NCBI GenBank assembly: GCA_951640165.1
Contig: OX621249.1
Span: 26,765,201 to 26,829,200, forward strand
Source: Pseudoips prasinana
Taxonomy: Eukaryota > Arthropoda > Insecta > Lepidoptera > Nolidae
Direction of reading: 5' to 3'
DNA: 64,000 nt
The first letter of the stretch is position 1, and each line of letters begins with the position of its first letter. Under the pieces are notes generated by a model, which ran no database searches, was not told the DNA's origin, and saw nothing but the letters and a program-made list of their open reading frames with translations. The translations under genes were made by a program, and so were the position numbers. Below, piece by piece: positions 61,105 to 64,000 of the stretch.

Positions 61105-62060
61105 TTCATAGATATTGCAATATGGTATTGTGGACAGCTATAAGGGCTGTTTCTTACCAAAACTATGGCGTTGTGGATAGCTACCAGGGCAATTTCTTCA
61201 CCAAAAACAATCTTATGACGATTGAGCAATATCTACCTACTTATCTAGCGATAATAAGTTTTGTGAACAGTACATAGGTATTTTTCTTAACTCACGCGCT
61301 ATGATATAGTCATATATGATTTTAATTCATATTCAAATTAAATCATTCATAGATATTGCAATATGGTATTGTGGACAGCTATTAGGGCTGTTTCTTACCA
61401 AAACTATGGCGTTGTGGATAGCTACCAGGGCTATTTATTCACCAAAAACAATCGTATGACGATTGAGCAATATCTACCTACTTATCTAGCGATAATAAGT
61501 TTTGTGAACAGTACATAGGTCTGTTTCTTAACTCACGCGCTATGATATAGTCTGATATGATTTTAATTCATTTTCAAATTAAATCATTCATAGATATTGC
61601 AATATGGTATTGTGGACAGCTATTAGGGCTGTTTCTTACCAAAACTATGGCGTTGTGGATAGCTACCAGGGCTATTTCTTCACCAAAAACAATCGTATGA
61701 CGATTGAGCAATATCTACCAACTTATCTAGCGATAATAAGTTTTGTGAACAGGACATAGGTCTGTTTCTTAACTCACGCGCTATAATATAGTCTGATATG
61801 ATTTTAATTCATTTTCAAATTACATCATTCATAGATATTGCAATATGGTATTGTGGACAGCTATTAGGGCTGTTTCTTACCAAAACTTTGGCGTTGTGGA
61901 TAGCTACCAGGGCTATTTCTTCACCAAAAACAATCGTATGACGATTGAGCAATATCTACCTACTTATCTAGCGATACTGTTCACAAAACTTATTGTACAT
62001 AGGTCTGTTTCTTAACACACGCGCTATGATATAGTCTGATATGATTTTAATTCATTTTCA
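61105..62060. repeat. Four-copy ~239-bp tandem array with internal half-repeats
   Basis: Units start AATCATTCATAGATATTGC at about 61105, 61344, 61583 and 61822. Within each unit, TATTGTGGACAGCTAT...TTTCTTACCAAAA and GCGTTGTGGATAGCTAC...CTTCACCAAAA are related, so each unit contains an older internal duplication. Copy 4 carries a clean 19-bp inversion near 61975-61993. No coding potential; units differ by few bases. Confidence 0.92.
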
Positions 62061-62062
62061 AA

Positions 62063-62248
62063 TAACGAAGTTATGCGCGCGACCATGCCGCGCCACTGGG
62101 TTCTACGTGTTTGTCGCAGATGCGACTTACACCACCCACCTGCCGAAAACTGCCGAAAAATCCCAAAATCACTGTTTGGCCCGACCCGGGATTTGAACCC
62201 AGGATTCATTTTCTGCGGTTGAACACGCTACCGCTAGACCAACGAGGC
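62063..62248 (-). repeat. tRNA-derived SINE (minus strand)
   Basis: On the minus strand 62248-62178 is tRNA-like: GCCTCGTTGGTCTAGCGGTAGC (A box) and GGGTTCAAATCCC (B box). The acceptor stem does not pair fully and the head continues into an unrelated body (GGTGGGTGGTGTAAGTCGC) up to the end of the tandem array. It is best read as a SINE rather than a functional tRNA gene. Confidence 0.65.
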
Positions 62249-62293
62249 AATGTCAATATAGTGGTATATAAATTAAATAGACGTAACTATTGA

Positions 62294-62594
62294 CGGGCCT
62301 GTTGGCGTGGTTGGCAAATGCTTGCTTTTTACGCCGGAGGTCGTGGGTTCGATTCCCATCCAGGACGGATATTTTGGTGCATGAACATGTCTGTTTGTCC
62401 TGAGTCTGGGTGTATTTATCTGTATAAGTATGTATGTAGTTATGTACTTCATTTACAATAGAAAAGTAGTATATCAATTATCTGGTTCCCGTAGTACAAG
62501 CTTTGCTTAGTTTGGGATCAGATGGTCGTGTGTAAATAATGTTTAATTTTTATTAACTATGTGATTAGTTCCATAAAAAAAAAAAAAAAAAAAA
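62294..62594 (+). repeat. tRNA-derived SINE with poly(A) tail (lepidopteran type)
   Basis: The head has TGGCGTGGTTGGCAAATGC (A box) and GTGGGTTCGATTCCC (B box). The body contains GTAGTACAAGCTTTGCTTAG and TTTGGGATCAGATGG, phrases I know from abundant lepidopteran SINEs, and ends in about 20 A. It is the strongest taxonomic hint in the window. Target duplication not resolved. Confidence 0.75.
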
Positions 62595-64000
62595 TGCCGA
62601 GGCCGATAACTTTCTCTTCGGGGATAAACTTCCTGATAGTTTAAAAACCGCTAAAATTTATCGAAAATTATTGAAGCAGAATTGAAAATTATTACTGCCA
62701 CTAAACCTGACCCCAGCAAAAAGTTTGCAATGCCCGCATCATTGTCTAAAATCTGGAGGACGCACCAACCGGAAAACGTCGCAAATTCGGCGGCGGCGCC
62801 GCTGACAACTGAGGTAAAATATGTTGGCAGACTAGCTTATTTTGTTGATCAATAGTCACTCACCACTAAAGACCCATTGGTCTTTGTTGTTCAGTTGTTC
62901 AGCTTTGTCCTCACCACCTAGAACTTGTTCTAGTTTAGAAAACTTCCACTTTGCGGACGCAATCAAAGACCTAACTTAATTTCTATTGGTGGATTCTCAG
63001 GCTTTCATCCATGTTTGTCTAAATAATTTGGACAAGAATGGACCTTCGCTCGGTTAAGATTTTGAATTGAATTGGGGCTAAATACACATTTAACCGAACG
63101 GTAAAATGACATTTATCCTAAACTTAAAACTTTAAACATATTGATAAACTGACAATATTTTAAATTATAAGATCTTTACACAGCTCTGAAACCTATTCCT
63201 CGTGACTGTATTATGCCTAAACTCGATTTTAAAGATGTTTATATCTGGATAAATGCCATGTAGACTACAAAAATTATCGTTTTTAATGGAACGCTTTCAG
63301 CCCCAGCATAGTGTCCTATGCGTCCACAAAAGTAATGAAACCAGTCACTAACGTTTTGAGGTCAGCAGGGCTGATATACAAAGTGTACCTTGACGACTAG
63401 CTTCTAATTGCATAATAAATTGCATCACGCCGAACAGACATTGTTAATTTCTCGGCTTCAATATCGATGCCAATCTCCAGTCTTGGACTGGTGGGATAGG
63501 ACGAGTGGGCTCTCTGTGAGCCGCATCGATCTGGAGATCAATTCAGATGTCTCAACAACGGGGTGGGGGGTGGCTTGTGGTGAGAGCAGAGCAAGTGGTT
63601 TATGGAGTACTGAGGAATCCTCCCAGCGTATTAATTATTTAGAAATATTTGCAGCATTCTTTGGTTTTAAAATTTTCGCCCCAGATTTAACCAACTGTCA
63701 GCTTTTACTTCGAATCGATAATGCGACAACAATATCTTATATCAATTGCATGAGTGGTGTCCGGTACCCACAATTAACAAAGGTTACGGTGGCAGTGGTG
63801 CGACCGTCGTAGCATTCATGTGTTTGCGTCCAATATTCGATGGACGGATTAAATAAAACACACTCTCCAGATATTGATTTCTTTGCTAGTAGGATCATTA
63901 AAAAATGCAAAAGATATCTTGAAGATCTTGGCATTGCGACCCAAATGCGCAAGCAATCAATGCATTTACAACAGATTGCTCGTCATGTTATTTCTACTCC
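62595..64000 (+). mobile_element. DIRS-like retroelement remnant, continues past the window
   Basis: Behind the SINE, frames give gag-like pieces (LPDSLKTAKIYRKLLKQ; KPDPSKKFAMPASLSKIWR). At 63383-63397 comes a YLDD reverse-transcriptase box followed by a stop, then an RNase H region and a shifted continuation (RSIHVFASNIRWTD). The order RT then RNase H without protease or LTRs fits DIRS elements, whose tyrosine recombinase would lie beyond 64000. Many stops and shifts: dead. 62820-63200 shows no clear domain. Confidence 0.65.
63408..63812 (+). pseudogene. DIRS-like RNase H domain fragment
   Basis: Motifs INSDVSTTGWGVACG (Asp), NYLEIFAAFFGFK (Glu) and LLLRIDNATTISYIN (Asp) give the RNase H acidic triad in the version found in DIRS elements. 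The frame is lost after 63785, and the preceding RT has a stop immediately after YLDD. Confidence 0.75.

Noticed and set aside
61105..62060. CRISPR-like array
   Set aside because: Units of ~239 bp are head-to-tail with no unique spacers; it is an ordinary tandem repeat in eukaryotic DNA.
62178..62248. tRNA gene
   Set aside because: A and B boxes are good, but the acceptor stem pairs poorly and the sequence continues into a SINE body; no terminator run follows.
1..64000. A host gene somewhere in the window
   Set aside because: Every ORF above ~200 codons has transposon motifs or lies within TE termini, and the remaining gaps are short or repetitive.

Overview
This window is animal DNA, most likely from a moth or butterfly. 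It is AT-rich, has spliced GT-AG genes, and consists almost entirely of transposable elements (TEs). The lepidopteran guess rests on two repeats I recognise from memory: a tRNA-derived SINE at 62294-62594, and a short Helitron-like unit near 40380-40594. I see no convincing host gene, no rRNA, no functional tRNA and no CRISPR array. Most elements are delimited by matched terminal inverted repeats (TIRs) plus a target-site duplication (TSD), and in several cases removing an element restores the reading frame of the gene it hit. The insertion order can therefore be read directly.

Layout. (1) 1-12.3 kb: tandem ~1.33-kb copies of a LINE 3' end. Copy 2 carries a 1.6-kb Sola-like element (1989-3577, TSD GTAT) and a fold-back element (3780-12179). 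The fold-back holds a pogo element with a PHD finger (4005-11512), which was itself hit by a Transib (5124-8560, TSD AGGCG, intact RAG1-core-like transposase) and a Tc1 element (8960-10528). (2) 12.5-17.0 kb: a second PHD-pogo element carrying a second, protein-identical Tc1 copy. (3) 17.1-27.9 kb: a piggyBac-like element (TTAA) whose transposase was split at a TA by an intact four-exon DD82E (Sailor-type) transposon (17376-24666). That element contains an intact two-exon BED-hAT (20342-24099). A mariner lies at 26205-27486. (4) 28.0-40.2 kb: three PIF/Harbinger copies (A, C, B) nested in one another and starting inside a DD41D rosa-like fragment. Copy B holds a MULE (32041-37690) with a rosa-like transposase inside an inverted duplication, and copy C holds a mariner (37836-39129). 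(5) 40.3-54.2 kb: a second Transib (TSD CCACG) expanded by a PHD-ORF1 LINE, a TTAA-flanked Fanzor element (47372-50503) and an intact Harbinger (51013-53954). The Fanzor gene is interrupted by a deleted third Transib (TSD CAGCG). (6) 54.4-60.4 kb: a BEL/Pao remnant, then a 5.7-kb element with ~350-bp TIRs encoding one 1,496-residue protein (putative transposase, FEN/XPG-like nuclease, CXC zinc region). (7) 60.5-64 kb: a Sailor remnant, a decayed DIRS-like retroelement, a four-copy ~239-bp tandem array and two SINEs. The DIRS remnant runs off the window edge.

How it fits together. The genes are selfish-element genes, not a cellular pathway. The most notable ones are the Fanzor (eukaryotic TnpB-type, presumably RNA-guided nuclease), whose frame is exactly continuous once the Transib is removed; the large transposase-nuclease-CXC fusion; the intact DD82E gene; and the Harbinger layout in which two opposite-strand genes sit in each other's introns. 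Roughly three quarters of the element genes lie on the minus strand, which together with the nesting suggests a TE trap or possible piRNA cluster. That last point is inference.
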